Positions 51,331 through 60,168 of a DNA stretch of 64,000 nucleotides are shown here, one piece after another. This DNA is from Ideonella_A intermedia_A. Lineage in GTDB: Bacteria; Pseudomonadota; Gammaproteobacteria; Burkholderiales; Burkholderiaceae_C. The stretch is taken from positions 13,641 through 77,640 of the forward strand of contig CALRPU020000026.1 of the NCBI GenBank assembly GCA_943370175.1. The letters are read 5' to 3'. The position numbers were made by a program, and so were the translations under genes. The notes below the pieces were generated by a model. That model saw only the letters and a list, made by a program, of their open reading frames with translations. It was not told the origin of the DNA and did no database searches. Within the stretch, counting starts at the first letter, position 1. Every line of letters starts with the position of its first letter.

Positions 51331-51978
51331 ATGAGCACCTCGACCAGCGGCCCGGCCGCGCCCCGCCCGATCAGCGTCGCCCGCAACGACTTTCAGGAAG
51401 AGCTGGCCCGCGCCGAGCTGTATGGCTTGCTGGCCCGCCTGTGGATTGCCGCGCCCGACGCCGAACTGCAGCAGCAGTTTGCCGTGGCGGTGACGCAAGC
51501 GCCCGAGGAGGGCGCCTTCTTGGAGGCGCCCTGGAACGACCTGGTCGCCGCCTTGCGCGCCACCACGCTGGACGACGCCGACGGCGAGTACGAGGCGCTG
51601 TTCATGGGCCTGGGCCGACCCGAGGTGATGCTGTACGGGTCCTATTACCTGTCCGGCTTCCTGAACGAGCGCCCGGTGGCCGTGCTGCGCGAGGACCTGG
51701 CCGCGCTGGGGCTGGAACGCGACGCCAGCCGCTTCGAGACCGAAGACCACATCGCCTGCGTCTTCGAGGTCATGCGCTACCTGATCGCCGGCGACGACGT
51801 GGCCGTGTGCAACCTGGAACAGCAACGCCAGTTCTTTCGCGCCCACGTGCAGCCCTGGGCGCTGACGATGTGCGACGCCGTGATCGCCCACCCGGGCGCC
51901 CGCGTCTACCGGGCCGTGGCGGCGTTCACCGCGGCTTACCTGCAGGTGGAAACTCAGGGCTTCGACATGCTGGAGTGA
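51331..51978 (+). CDS. TorD/DmsD-type molybdoenzyme chaperone
   Basis: The 215-residue helical protein matches the TorD family: RAELYGLLARLW near the N-terminus, DDADGEYEALFMGLGRPEVMLYGSYYLSGFL, and EDHIACVFEVMRYLI. Such chaperones hold the Tat signal of a molybdoenzyme until its cofactor is in place; the client here should be the formate dehydrogenase alpha subunit encoded 4 kb downstream. It follows the polyferredoxin by 13 bp and overlaps the convergent kinase gene by 25 bp. Confidence 0.87.
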   Translation: MSTSTSGPAAPRPISVARNDFQEELARAELYGLLARLWIAAPDAELQQQFAVAVTQAPEEGAFLEAPWNDLVAALRATTLDDADGEYEALFMGLGRPEVMLYGSYYLSGFLNERPVAVLREDLAALGLERDASRFETEDHIACVFEVMRYLIAGDDVAVCNLEQQRQFFRAHVQPWALTMCDAVIAHPGARVYRAVAAFTAAYLQVETQGFDMLE

Positions 51979-54029
51979 GGCTCGGCCACCGTCGGCTCGC
52001 AGCGCAGCCGCACGGTGAACCGGGCGCCCGCCTGCCCGTCGTCGCGCGAGCCGGCCATCACCTGCCCGCCGTAGCGCTCGACGATGCTGCGGCTGATCCA
52101 CAGGCCCAGCCCGGTGCCGTCCCGGCGCCGCGTGGTGAAGGGCTGAAACAGCAGCGGCATCAGCGCCGGTGCCACGCCACGGCCAGTGTCTTCCACGCAA
52201 AGCTGCACGCCGGCGGCCCCGTCGGCCGCCGTCCAGTCGGCGGTGGACAGCCGCAGCGTGCCGCCGTCGGGCATGGCCTGCGCCGCATTGACCAGCAGGT
52301 TGACCAGCACCTGCTGCAGCTCCTGTCGGTTGATCTGCACGCTGCGGGTGGCGGCCAGACGGCGCTGCACCGCGATGCGGCCCGAGCTCATCAGGTGAGC
52401 CACGAGCACGAGGCAGTCGTCCAGCGCCTGGGCCGGGTCGACCTGGTCGATGTAGCCGGCGTACTCGCCCGGCCGCGCGAACTGCAGCAGCTTGGCCACG
52501 ATCAGCCGCATGCGCTCGACCTGCTCGTCCAGCAGCTTCAGCTCCGGGTGCAGGCGGTGCGCGGTGTCGGCGTCAAGCAGTTCGCGCAGCAGGTCCAGGT
52601 TGCCCTGGATCACGGCAATGGGGTTGTTGACCTCGTGCGCGATGCTGGCGGTGAGCTGCCCCACGGTGGCCAGCTTTTCGCTGCGCAGTAGCTGCTGCTG
52701 GGCAGCCTCCAGGGCTTCGGTGCGCTGCGCCACCTTGGCGTCAAGCGCGCTGTTGAGCTGCTGCAGGGCCTGAGCCTTGTCGCGGATGGTGTCGAGCAGG
52801 TGGTCGAGGTGTCCGGCGAGCTGGCCGATCTCGTCGCGTTGGGCCACCGTGCCCACGCGGGCGTCCAGCCGGCCGGCCTCGACCTCGCGCATGGTCTGCG
52901 CCATCTGCTCGATGGGCCGGAAGATGCTGCGCGCCCCGCGCAGCGACACCAGCGCCGCGCCAAACATCACCGCGAAAAACACCACGCCGATGCTCAGCAA
53001 CACGCCGTACTTCAGCAGCGTGAACGGCCGCTCCAGGTAGCCCACATACAGCATGCCCACGCGCTCGCCGGCGCCGTTGGCCAACGGCTGGTAGGCCGAC
53101 ACATACCAATCGTTGACCACGAAGGCGCGGTCCAGCCAGGTGCGGCCCTGGCCCAGCACCGCGTCGCGCACGGTCTGCGACACCCGGGTGCCGATGGCGC
53201 GGCTGGCCGGGTCGCGCGGGTTGCTGGGGTCGCTGCCGAACAGCCGCACGTTGGTGCTGACGCGCACGTCGCCGAGGAACACCGTGGCCGTGCCGCGGCT
53301 GCCAAAGGGCAGGGCGCCTTCGGGGTAGACGATCTCGTTGATGTGGTCGATGAAGGGCAGGTTGCGGTTGAGCAGCACGCCGGCCTGCACCTGGCCCAGC
53401 GCCGCGCCACTGGGGCTGGTGATGTCGGCCTGCGCCAGAATCACCAGCGCGCGGTCCTCCTGGCCTTGCGGCGCCGGCGCGGCGTTCAGCGTGGGCAGCA
53501 GCGGCACGCTGACCTGCGGCAGCAGCCGCGGTGCCAGCAGCGCGAGTTGGCCGGGCTGCAGCACCTCCACGCTGGCGCTGCCGCGCTGGCCGGCGGCGGT
53601 GCGGAAGGCGGGCGAGCGCGGGTCGGACCGCGTGGCCGGGCCGCTGTCGGTTGCGATCAGGCGGCCGTCGGGACCGCGCAGCACGACAAAGTCGAGTTGT
53701 TCGCGCTCGCGGTAGGCCTGCAGCAGGCGCACCAGGGCGTCCACGCCGTCGCGGCCGGTGCGTGGTGCGTCGGCCAGGGCCAGGTGCAGTGCGTGGGCGT
53801 CTGCCACCGCGGCCGCGCCGCTGCGCACCTCGCCCAGCACGCGCTCAAAGTAGCCCTGGGCCACGGCCAGGTCGCTGCGCACCTTGGTGATCAGCATGCG
53901 GTCGATGGCGGTGTTGCCCCAGGCCAGCAGGATCAGCCCCAGCAGCGGCAGCACCACCAGCAGCGGCACCAGCACCATCGCCAGCAGCTTGCTGCGGATG
54001 GGCCACTGGACGAAGCGCTTCAGCAGCAT
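51954..54029 (-). CDS. Membrane sensor histidine kinase beside formate dehydrogenase genes
   Basis: The 691-residue kinase has an N-terminal membrane helix (about 13-37), a large periplasmic sensing part (about 45-330) with a Cache-like layout, and a second helix (about 335-360). A HAMP region, a coiled coil (about 420-455), HisKA with the phospho-His in SIAHEVNNPIAVIQG, and HATPase (NLLVNAAQAMPDGG; DTGRGVAP; GTGLGLWISRSI) follow. It is the partner of the NtrC-like regulator just upstream in its operon. The ligand is not known; formate or an electron acceptor are reasonable guesses. Confidence 0.85.
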   Translation of the reverse strand: MLLKRFVQWPIRSKLLAMVLVPLLVVLPLLGLILLAWGNTAIDRMLITKVRSDLAVAQGYFERVLGEVRSGAAAVADAHALHLALADAPRTGRDGVDALVRLLQAYREREQLDFVVLRGPDGRLIATDSGPATRSDPRSPAFRTAAGQRGSASVEVLQPGQLALLAPRLLPQVSVPLLPTLNAAPAPQGQEDRALVILAQADITSPSGAALGQVQAGVLLNRNLPFIDHINEIVYPEGALPFGSRGTATVFLGDVRVSTNVRLFGSDPSNPRDPASRAIGTRVSQTVRDAVLGQGRTWLDRAFVVNDWYVSAYQPLANGAGERVGMLYVGYLERPFTLLKYGVLLSIGVVFFAVMFGAALVSLRGARSIFRPIEQMAQTMREVEAGRLDARVGTVAQRDEIGQLAGHLDHLLDTIRDKAQALQQLNSALDAKVAQRTEALEAAQQQLLRSEKLATVGQLTASIAHEVNNPIAVIQGNLDLLRELLDADTAHRLHPELKLLDEQVERMRLIVAKLLQFARPGEYAGYIDQVDPAQALDDCLVLVAHLMSSGRIAVQRRLAATRSVQINRQELQQVLVNLLVNAAQAMPDGGTLRLSTADWTAADGAAGVQLCVEDTGRGVAPALMPLLFQPFTTRRRDGTGLGLWISRSIVERYGGQVMAGSRDDGQAGARFTVRLRCEPTVAEPHSSMSKP

Positions 54030-54120
54030 GGGCCGGGTGAGGGTGCGGGCGCCCGCGCCGTGGGCGTGGGCCTGGGCGTGGGCTCCGGCAGCGCGGCGCG
54101 GTCGAGCGCACGCACCGCGC

Positions 54121-55599
54121 TCACGTCATGCCCCACTCGGCCACCCGGCGCTCCAGCGTTCGGCGCGAGATGCCCAGCAGCTGGGCCGCCTGCGTCTTGT
54201 CGCCGCCCACCGAGTCCAGCACGGCGAGGATGTGCTGCTTTTCCAGGCTGTGCAGGTCGGTCGGCCCCGTGGCGCGCCACCGGTTGGGGGGCGCGGCGAG
54301 GCCCGTGGCCGCACCGTCGGTGCCCACGCCCAGCCCCGGGTACAGCGCCGACACGTTCAGGGCCCCGAGGATCAGCGAGCGCTCGATCAGGTTGCGCAGC
54401 TCGCGCACGTTGCCTGGCCAGTCGTATTGCTGCAGGTAGCCGCGTTCCTGCGCGGTGACGGTGATGGGCTCCAACCCCAGCTGCGGTGCCAGCAGCGCGA
54501 TGAAGTGGTCTACCAGGTCGCCGATGTCGGCCTTGTGGTCGCGCAGCGGCGGCAAGGCGATCTCCACCACCTGCAGGCGGTAGTACAGGTCCTTGCGGAA
54601 GCGTCCGGCGGCGACCTCGTCGGCCAGCGGTCGGTTGGTGGCGGCGACGATGCGCACGTCCACCGGGATTTGCTGCTCGCTGCCCACCGGGCGGATGCGG
54701 CGGTCGTCCAGCACGCGCAGCAGGCTGGCCTGCAGCGGCAGCGGCAGGCCGGCCACCTCGTCCAGAAACAGCGTGCCGCCCTGCGCGTACAGGAACAGGC
54801 CGTCGCGCGGGCGGCCGCTGGCGTCCAGGGCGCCCGGCCCGTGGCCGAACAGCTCGCGCTCGATCGCCTCCGCCGACACCGTGGCGCAGTTCACCGGCAC
54901 GAAGGGCCCGGCGGCGCGCGGGCTGTGGTGGTGCAGCGTCAACGCCGCCAGTTCCTTGCCGGTGCCCGACTCGCCGGTCAGCAGCACCGTGCTGGCCACG
55001 GGGGCCACGCGGTCCAGCGCGCCGCGCAGCCGGCGCATCAGCTCGCTGCCGCCCACCAGGCCGGTGAAGCCGGCGTCGCGCTGCGACAAGCGCCGCTTGA
55101 GCACCCAGTTCTCCCGCATGAGCCGGCCGCGTTCCAGGCCGTGGGTGACCGCGTTGACGATCTGCGCCAGCCGGAACGGCTTCAGGATGAAGTCGCCGGC
55201 GCCGGCGCGCAAGGCCTCGATGGCCGTGTCCAGGTCGGCAAAGGCGGTGATCAGCACCACCTCCACCGCCTCGCCCTGGTCGCGCAGCTCGCGCAGCCAG
55301 GCCAGCCCACTCTTGCCTGGCAGCGTGATGTCGAGGATGACCAGGTCGTAGCGGTGGCGGCGCATCAGCGCCGCGGCCTCGTCGGTGTCGCCCGCGCAAT
55401 GCACCGTGCCGCAGCGCGAGGCCAGCGTCTTCTGCAGGAAGTTGCGCATGCCGGCTTCGTCGTCGACGACCAGCACCGCGCTCAGGGGCCAGGTGGGGCT
55501 GCGGGCGCCGGCGTCGTTCGTGGCGGTGGCGCTGGGGTCGGGCCCGGCGCCGGCCAGGGGCGTGGGCGTGGGTGGCGGGGCGGGGTCAGGCTCGGCCAT
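54121..55599 (-). CDS. NtrC-family response regulator lacking the GAFTGA loop
   Basis: From ATG 55599 the protein has 492 residues: a receiver domain with phospho-Asp in VILDITLPG (Asp90) and Lys in ILKPF (Lys140), an AAA+ domain with Walker A GESGTGKE (209-216) and GGTLFLDEVAG as Walker B, and a Fis-type HTH (AAQLLGISRRTLERRVAEWG). The sigma54-contact loop GAFTGA is replaced by GALDAS (256-261), so activation of sigma54 polymerase is unlikely; GAFTGA-less relatives can act on sigma70 promoters. It is divergent from the formate dehydrogenase operon. Confidence 0.9.
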   Translation of the reverse strand: MAEPDPAPPPTPTPLAGAGPDPSATATNDAGARSPTWPLSAVLVVDDEAGMRNFLQKTLASRCGTVHCAGDTDEAAALMRRHRYDLVILDITLPGKSGLAWLRELRDQGEAVEVVLITAFADLDTAIEALRAGAGDFILKPFRLAQIVNAVTHGLERGRLMRENWVLKRRLSQRDAGFTGLVGGSELMRRLRGALDRVAPVASTVLLTGESGTGKELAALTLHHHSPRAAGPFVPVNCATVSAEAIERELFGHGPGALDASGRPRDGLFLYAQGGTLFLDEVAGLPLPLQASLLRVLDDRRIRPVGSEQQIPVDVRIVAATNRPLADEVAAGRFRKDLYYRLQVVEIALPPLRDHKADIGDLVDHFIALLAPQLGLEPITVTAQERGYLQQYDWPGNVRELRNLIERSLILGALNVSALYPGLGVGTDGAATGLAAPPNRWRATGPTDLHSLEKQHILAVLDSVGGDKTQAAQLLGISRRTLERRVAEWGMT

Positions 55600-56040
55600 C
55601 GGAGGGGCGTGGTTCAGCGGGCGGCAGGGCGCCAGCCGGGGTGAGGTCAGAGGGCAGGGCGGGGGCGGCGCACGCCACGGCACCGCGCGAAGACGAGACT
55701 GTGGCACAGCCGGGCGGCCCATGCGGGGCGCGGCGTGGGGCACCGCGTGGGGGCGGGCGCGCGGCACCACACCCGCGTTTCGGTTGGAATGGCGCAGTGA
55801 AATCGTTGGTTATTCGAGGCCTGCACCGCGACAACTTGTCGCGCATGGGGGCCAAGTTGTCGCCCAAGTCCACATGGCCCGCCTCATCCAAGGGTTGACC
55901 CGAAGCGGTGTGCGACAGCTTGACGCGCGGCCGTGTCAGGCCACGTGTGCACGGGCTTTCCTGTGTCCGACCGGGTGCCGCGCCCGACTAGCATATGCAC
56001 GGTTTTGCCAAAGGGCAGGACCCACCGACCGCAGGAGACG
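55600..56040. promoter_or_regulatory. Control region between NtrC-like regulator and formate dehydrogenase operon
   Basis: This 441-bp gap has no convincing gene. Its right half holds a perfect dyad GCGACAA-C-TTGTCGC (55828-55842), a related half-site AAGTTGTCGCC (55854-55864), and a degenerate copy GCGACAGCTTGACGC (55912-55926; two mismatches to the dyad). The dyad centres are 84 bp apart, eight helical turns. I infer binding sites for the divergent regulator. No strong sigma70 -35/-10 pair or correctly spaced sigma54 promoter is seen. Confidence 0.55.
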
Positions 56041-56253
56041 ATGATGTCCAAGTCCGAATCCCCCTTGTCCCGCCGCACCGTGCTGGCGGGTGCTGGCACC
56101 GCCGGCGCGCTGGCCGCTGCCGCCGCCGCCTTGCCGCTGAAGACCGCTGAGCCCACCGCCGCCGTCGCCGTGGCGAAGGCGGAGCCGACCACCGGCGAAG
56201 GCTACCGCCCCACCGCCCACGTGATGCATTACTACCGGACCGCGCGCGTCTGA
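56041..56253 (+). CDS. Small Tat-targeted protein of formate dehydrogenase region
   Basis: The 70-residue protein has a twin-arginine signal (LSRRTVLAGAG, residues 9-19, with an Ala-rich stretch after it) and a conserved tail GYRPTAHVMHYYRTARV. It fits the described 'formate dehydrogenase region TAT target' family (TIGR02811). The mature part is only about 30 residues. It may be a small subunit or assembly partner of the enzyme exported with it; the role is unproven. It opens the operon 46 bp before the alpha subunit. Confidence 0.85.
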   Translation: MMSKSESPLSRRTVLAGAGTAGALAAAAAALPLKTAEPTAAVAVAKAEPTTGEGYRPTAHVMHYYRTARV

Positions 56254-56299
56254 GGCAAGGCCTCAGCCCCGCACGTCACGCGCAGTCCCAGGAGAGACC

Positions 56300-59272
56300 A
56301 TGTTGCTCACCCGCAAGAACCCCACCGTCGGCGCCGACGGCCAGGCCGCTGGCCTGGGCCACGGCCTGATTTCCAGCCTGCAGCGCGGCGTGGCCCGCGC
56401 CATCCCCACCATGGACCGCCGCGCCTTCCTGCGCCGCTCGGGCTTGGGCGTGGGGGCGGGCGTGGCCGCCTCGCAGCTCACGCTGGTCAAGAAGGTGCAG
56501 GCCGCCGACCCCAAGAAGGCGGCGTCCGGCGAACGCAAGGTCGAAGTCAAGCGCACCGTGTGCGGCCACTGCTCGGTGGGCTGCGCGGTGGACGCGGTGG
56601 TCGAGAACGGCGTGTGGGTGCGCCAGGAGCCGGTGTTCGACTCGCCCATCAACCTGGGCGCCCACTGCGCCAAGGGCGCGGCCCTGCGCGAGCACGGCCA
56701 CGGCGAGTACCGCCTGCGCACGCCGATGAAGCTGGTGAACGGCAAGTACCAGCGCATCAGCTGGGACCAGGCGCTGGATGAGATCACCGCCCGGATGATG
56801 GAGCTGCGCAAGCAAAGCGGCCCGGACTCGATCTTCGTGGTCGGCTCGTCCAAGCACAACAACGAGCAGGCCTACCTGCTGCGCAAGTGGGTGAGCCTCT
56901 GGGGCACCAACAACTGCGACCACCAGGCGCGCATCTGCCACAGCACCACCGTGGCCGGCGTGGCGAACACATGGGGCTACGGCGCCATGACGAATTCGTA
57001 CAACGACATGCAGAACGCCAAGGTGGCGATCTACATCGGCTCGAACGCCGCCGAAGCGCACCCGGTGTCGATGCTGCACATGCTGCACGCCAAGGAAACC
57101 GGCTGCAAGATGATCGTGGTGGACCCGCGCTTCACCCGCACCGCGGCCAAGGCCGACGAGTACGTGCGCATCCGCTCGGGCACCGACATTCCCTTCCTGT
57201 TCGGGGTGATGCACCACATCTTCAAGAACGGCTGGGAAGACAAGAAGTACCTCGAGGACCGCGTCTACGGCATGGAAAAGGTGCGCGAGGAGTGCCTGAC
57301 CAAGTGGACCCCCGACGCGGTGAAGGAAGCCTGCGGCGTGGACGAGGCCACGACCTACAAGGTCGCGAAGATGCTGGCCGACAACCGCCCCGGCACCATC
57401 GTGTGGTGCATGGGCCAGACCCAGCACACCATCGGCAACGCCATCGTGCGCGCCTCGTGCCTGCTGCAGCTGGCGCTGGGCAACGTGGGCAAGTCGGGCG
57501 GCGGCACCAACATTTTCCGCGGCCATGACAACGTGCAAGGCGCCACCGACGTGGGTCCGAACCCCGACTCGCTGCCTGGCTACTACGGCCTGGCCGAAGG
57601 TTCGTGGAAGCACTTCGCCAAGGTCTGGGGCGTCGACTTCGAGTGGATCAAGAAGCAGTACGCGCCGGGCATGATGACCAAGAGCGGCATGACCGTGTCG
57701 CGCTGGGTCGACGGCGTGCTGGAAAAGAACGAGCTGATCGACCAGGAAAGCAACCTGCGCGGTCTGTTTTTCTGGGGCCATGCCCCGAACTCGCAGACCC
57801 GCGGCCTGGAAATGAAGCGGGCCATGGACAAGTTGGACCTGCTGGTGGTGGTCGACCCCTTCCCGAGCGCCACCGCCGCCATGGCGGCCATGCCGGGCAA
57901 GCCCGAAGACCAGAACCCCAACCGTGCCGTCTACCTGCTGCCCGCGAGCACGCAGTTCGAGACCAGCGGGTCGTGCACCGCGTCCAACCGGTCCATTCAG
58001 TGGCGTGAACAGGTGATCGAGCCGCTGTGGGACAGCCGCACCGACCACATGATCATGTACCAGATGGCCCAGAAGCTGGGCTTCGACAAGGAACTGGTCA
58101 AGAACGTCAAGCTGGTGCCGGGCAAGGCCGGCATGCTGGAGCCCAGCGTCGAGGACGTGCTGCGCGAGATCAACAAGGGCGTCTGGACCATCGGCTACAC
58201 CGGTCAGAGCCCGGAGCGCCTGAAGGCGCACATGCGCAACATGAACGTCTTCGACGTGAAAACGCTCAAGGCCAAGGGCGGCGTCGACAAGGAAACCGGC
58301 TACAAGCTCGACGGCGAGTACTTCGGCCTGCCCTGGCCGTGCTATGGCACGCCCGAGCTGCGCCACCCGGGCTCGCCGAACCTGTACGACAACTCCAAGC
58401 ACGTGATGGACGGCGGCGGCAACTTCCGCGCGAACTTCGGCGTGGAGCGCGAGGGTGTGTCGCTGCTGGCCGCCGACGGCTCGCATTCGGTGGGCGCCGA
58501 CATCACCACCGGCTACCCCGAGTTCGACCACGTGCTGCTGAAAAAGCTGGGCTGGTGGGACGAGCTGACCGAAGACGAGAAGAAGGCCGCGGAAGGCAAG
58601 AACTGGAAGACCGACCTGTCGGGCGGCATCATCCGCGTGGCCATGAAGAACCACGGCTGCCACCCCTTCGGCAACGCCAAGGCGCGCGCGGTGGTGTGGA
58701 ATTTCCCGGACCCGGTGCCCCAGCACCGCGAGCCGCTGTATTCCAACCGGCCGGACATGGTCGCCAAGTACCCGACCCACGACGACAAGAAGGCCTTCTG
58801 GCGCCTGCCCACGCTCTACAAGAGCGTGCAGGAGAAGAACAAGGACATCGGCCAGCAGTACCCGCTGATCATGACCTCGGGCCGACTGGTCGAGTACGAA
58901 GGCGGTGGCGAAGAGACCCGGTCCAACCCTTGGCTGGCCGAACTTCAGCAGGACATGTTCATCGAGATCAACCCGGCGGCCGCCAACGACCGTGGCATCC
59001 GCAACGGCGAGATGGTTTGGGTGAAGACCCCCACCGGCGCGCGCATCGAGGTGAAGGCGATGGTCACCGAGCGCGTGGACCGCGAAACGGTGTTCATGCC
59101 CTTCCACTTCTCTGGCAAGTGGCAGGGCGTGGACCTGAAGCCCTACTACCCCGACGGCGCCTACCCCGTGGTGCGTGGCGAGGCCATCAACACCGCCACC
59201 ACCTACGGCTACGACAGCGTCACGATGATGCAAGAGACCAAGACCACGCTCTGCCAGGTCGAGAAAGCGTAA
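56300..59272 (+). CDS. fdhA: Formate dehydrogenase catalytic alpha subunit (molybdopterin, Cys type)
   Basis: The 990-residue enzyme has a Tat signal (MDRRAFLRRSGLGVGAG at residues 38-54, cut near VQA-AD), a [4Fe-4S] site (CGHCSVGC...C, near 88-123), and the molybdenum ligand Cys213 in ARICHSTTVAGV where E. coli FdnG has selenocysteine. Conserved GAMTNSYND and GGGTNIFRGHDN blocks bind the pterin. It oxidises formate to CO2 in the periplasm or reverses it. ATG at 56300 has a strong ribosome-binding site (AGGAGA); a start at residue 38 is also possible. Confidence 0.95.
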   Translation: MLLTRKNPTVGADGQAAGLGHGLISSLQRGVARAIPTMDRRAFLRRSGLGVGAGVAASQLTLVKKVQAADPKKAASGERKVEVKRTVCGHCSVGCAVDAVVENGVWVRQEPVFDSPINLGAHCAKGAALREHGHGEYRLRTPMKLVNGKYQRISWDQALDEITARMMELRKQSGPDSIFVVGSSKHNNEQAYLLRKWVSLWGTNNCDHQARICHSTTVAGVANTWGYGAMTNSYNDMQNAKVAIYIGSNAAEAHPVSMLHMLHAKETGCKMIVVDPRFTRTAAKADEYVRIRSGTDIPFLFGVMHHIFKNGWEDKKYLEDRVYGMEKVREECLTKWTPDAVKEACGVDEATTYKVAKMLADNRPGTIVWCMGQTQHTIGNAIVRASCLLQLALGNVGKSGGGTNIFRGHDNVQGATDVGPNPDSLPGYYGLAEGSWKHFAKVWGVDFEWIKKQYAPGMMTKSGMTVSRWVDGVLEKNELIDQESNLRGLFFWGHAPNSQTRGLEMKRAMDKLDLLVVVDPFPSATAAMAAMPGKPEDQNPNRAVYLLPASTQFETSGSCTASNRSIQWREQVIEPLWDSRTDHMIMYQMAQKLGFDKELVKNVKLVPGKAGMLEPSVEDVLREINKGVWTIGYTGQSPERLKAHMRNMNVFDVKTLKAKGGVDKETGYKLDGEYFGLPWPCYGTPELRHPGSPNLYDNSKHVMDGGGNFRANFGVEREGVSLLAADGSHSVGADITTGYPEFDHVLLKKLGWWDELTEDEKKAAEGKNWKTDLSGGIIRVAMKNHGCHPFGNAKARAVVWNFPDPVPQHREPLYSNRPDMVAKYPTHDDKKAFWRLPTLYKSVQEKNKDIGQQYPLIMTSGRLVEYEGGGEETRSNPWLAELQQDMFIEINPAAANDRGIRNGEMVWVKTPTGARIEVKAMVTERVDRETVFMPFHFSGKWQGVDLKPYYPDGAYPVVRGEAINTATTYGYDSVTMMQETKTTLCQVEKA

Positions 59273-59283
59273 GAGGAACCATC

Positions 59284-59904
59284 ATGGCAAGAATGAAGTT
59301 CATCTGCGACGCCGAGCGTTGCATTGAGTGCAACGGCTGCGTCACGGCCTGCAAGGCCGAACACGACGTGCCCTGGGGCGTGAACCGCCGCCGTGTGGTC
59401 ACGCTGAACGACGGCATCCCGGGTGAGAAAAGCATCTCGGTGGCCTGCATGCACTGCAGCGACGCGCCTTGCATGGCCGTGTGCCCGGTTGACTGCTTCT
59501 ACCGCACCGACGAGGGCGTGGTGCTGCACGACAAGGACATCTGCATCGGCTGCGGCTACTGCAGCTACGCCTGCCCGTTCGGCGCGCCGCAGTTCCCCAC
59601 CAACGGCACATTCGGCCTGCGCGGCAAGATGGACAAGTGCACCTTCTGCGCCGGCGGCCCCGAGGCCAACAACTCGGCCGCCGAGAACGACAAGTACGGC
59701 CGCAACCGCCTGTCCGAAGGCAAGCTGCCCGCCTGCGCCGAAATGTGCTCGACCAAGGCCCTGCTGGGCGGTGACGGCGACATCGTGGCCGACATCTTCC
59801 GCACCCGCGTGCTCAACCGTGGCAAGGGCAGCGAGGTCTGGGGCTGGGGCACCGCCTACGGCAAGCCAGCCGCCGGCGCCAAGACGGAAGCGACCAAGTC
59901 ATGA
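59284..59904 (+). CDS. fdh3B: Formate dehydrogenase iron-sulfur beta subunit
   Basis: The 206-residue protein holds four [4Fe-4S] sites: CIECNGCVTAC (near 13-23), CMHCSDAPCMAVCP (near 57-70), CIGCGYCSYACP (near 90-101) and KCTFC...CAEMC (near 120-155). It passes electrons from the alpha subunit to the cytochrome b gamma subunit. Unlike E. coli FdnH it lacks a C-terminal membrane helix, as in the FDH3-type enzymes. It starts 11 bp after fdhA and its stop overlaps the next gene. Confidence 0.93.
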   Translation: MARMKFICDAERCIECNGCVTACKAEHDVPWGVNRRRVVTLNDGIPGEKSISVACMHCSDAPCMAVCPVDCFYRTDEGVVLHDKDICIGCGYCSYACPFGAPQFPTNGTFGLRGKMDKCTFCAGGPEANNSAAENDKYGRNRLSEGKLPACAEMCSTKALLGGDGDIVADIFRTRVLNRGKGSEVWGWGTAYGKPAAGAKTEATKS

Positions 59905-60134
59905 GGCTGAGCCTGCGGGTTCTCACCGCCGTGTCCCTCGCCGCCGTGCTGGCCGCCTGCGGCCAGGCCGACACCTCCAACGCCAAGGCGCCGAAGAAGC
60001 ACGACGGCAAGGCCTGGGAAAACGGCGACGCGGCCTACGCGGCCAAAGGCTACAAAGCCGGCGACGAAGCCAACTGGGACCAGCAGCTTCGCACCCGCGC
60101 CCAGAACCAGAACGACTATTCACGCGCCAAGTGA
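59901..60134 (+). CDS. Small lipoprotein within the formate dehydrogenase operon
   Basis: The 77-residue protein has a signal peptide with lipobox LAAVLAAC (Cys near residue 20) and a mature part of about 57 residues rich in Lys, Ala and Gly with no recognised domain. Its ATG overlaps the beta-subunit stop (ATGA), so it is translated together with the enzyme and probably sits in the periplasmic face of the membrane near it. I do not recognise a family. Confidence 0.75.
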   Translation: MRLSLRVLTAVSLAAVLAACGQADTSNAKAPKKHDGKAWENGDAAYAAKGYKAGDEANWDQQLRTRAQNQNDYSRAK

Positions 60135-60168
60135 CCGGCCCCGTGACTGGTTTGCGCAAGGAGACCGC

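Noticed and set aside
55994..56009. Possible sigma54 -24/-12 element (TGCACG...TTTTGCC) before the fdh genes
   Set aside because: The GG of the -24 element is replaced by TG and the spacing to the -12 GC is one base too short; sigma54 spacing is strict.
56930..56945. Selenocysteine codon in formate dehydrogenase alpha
   Set aside because: Codon 213 at the metal-ligand position is TGC (Cys), so no UGA recoding is needed.
56276..59233. Very long open frame on the minus strand opposite fdhA
   Set aside because: Long antisense frames are expected in DNA of this GC content; the translated product is His/Ala/Gly/Val-rich without a domain, and the plus strand gene is certain.
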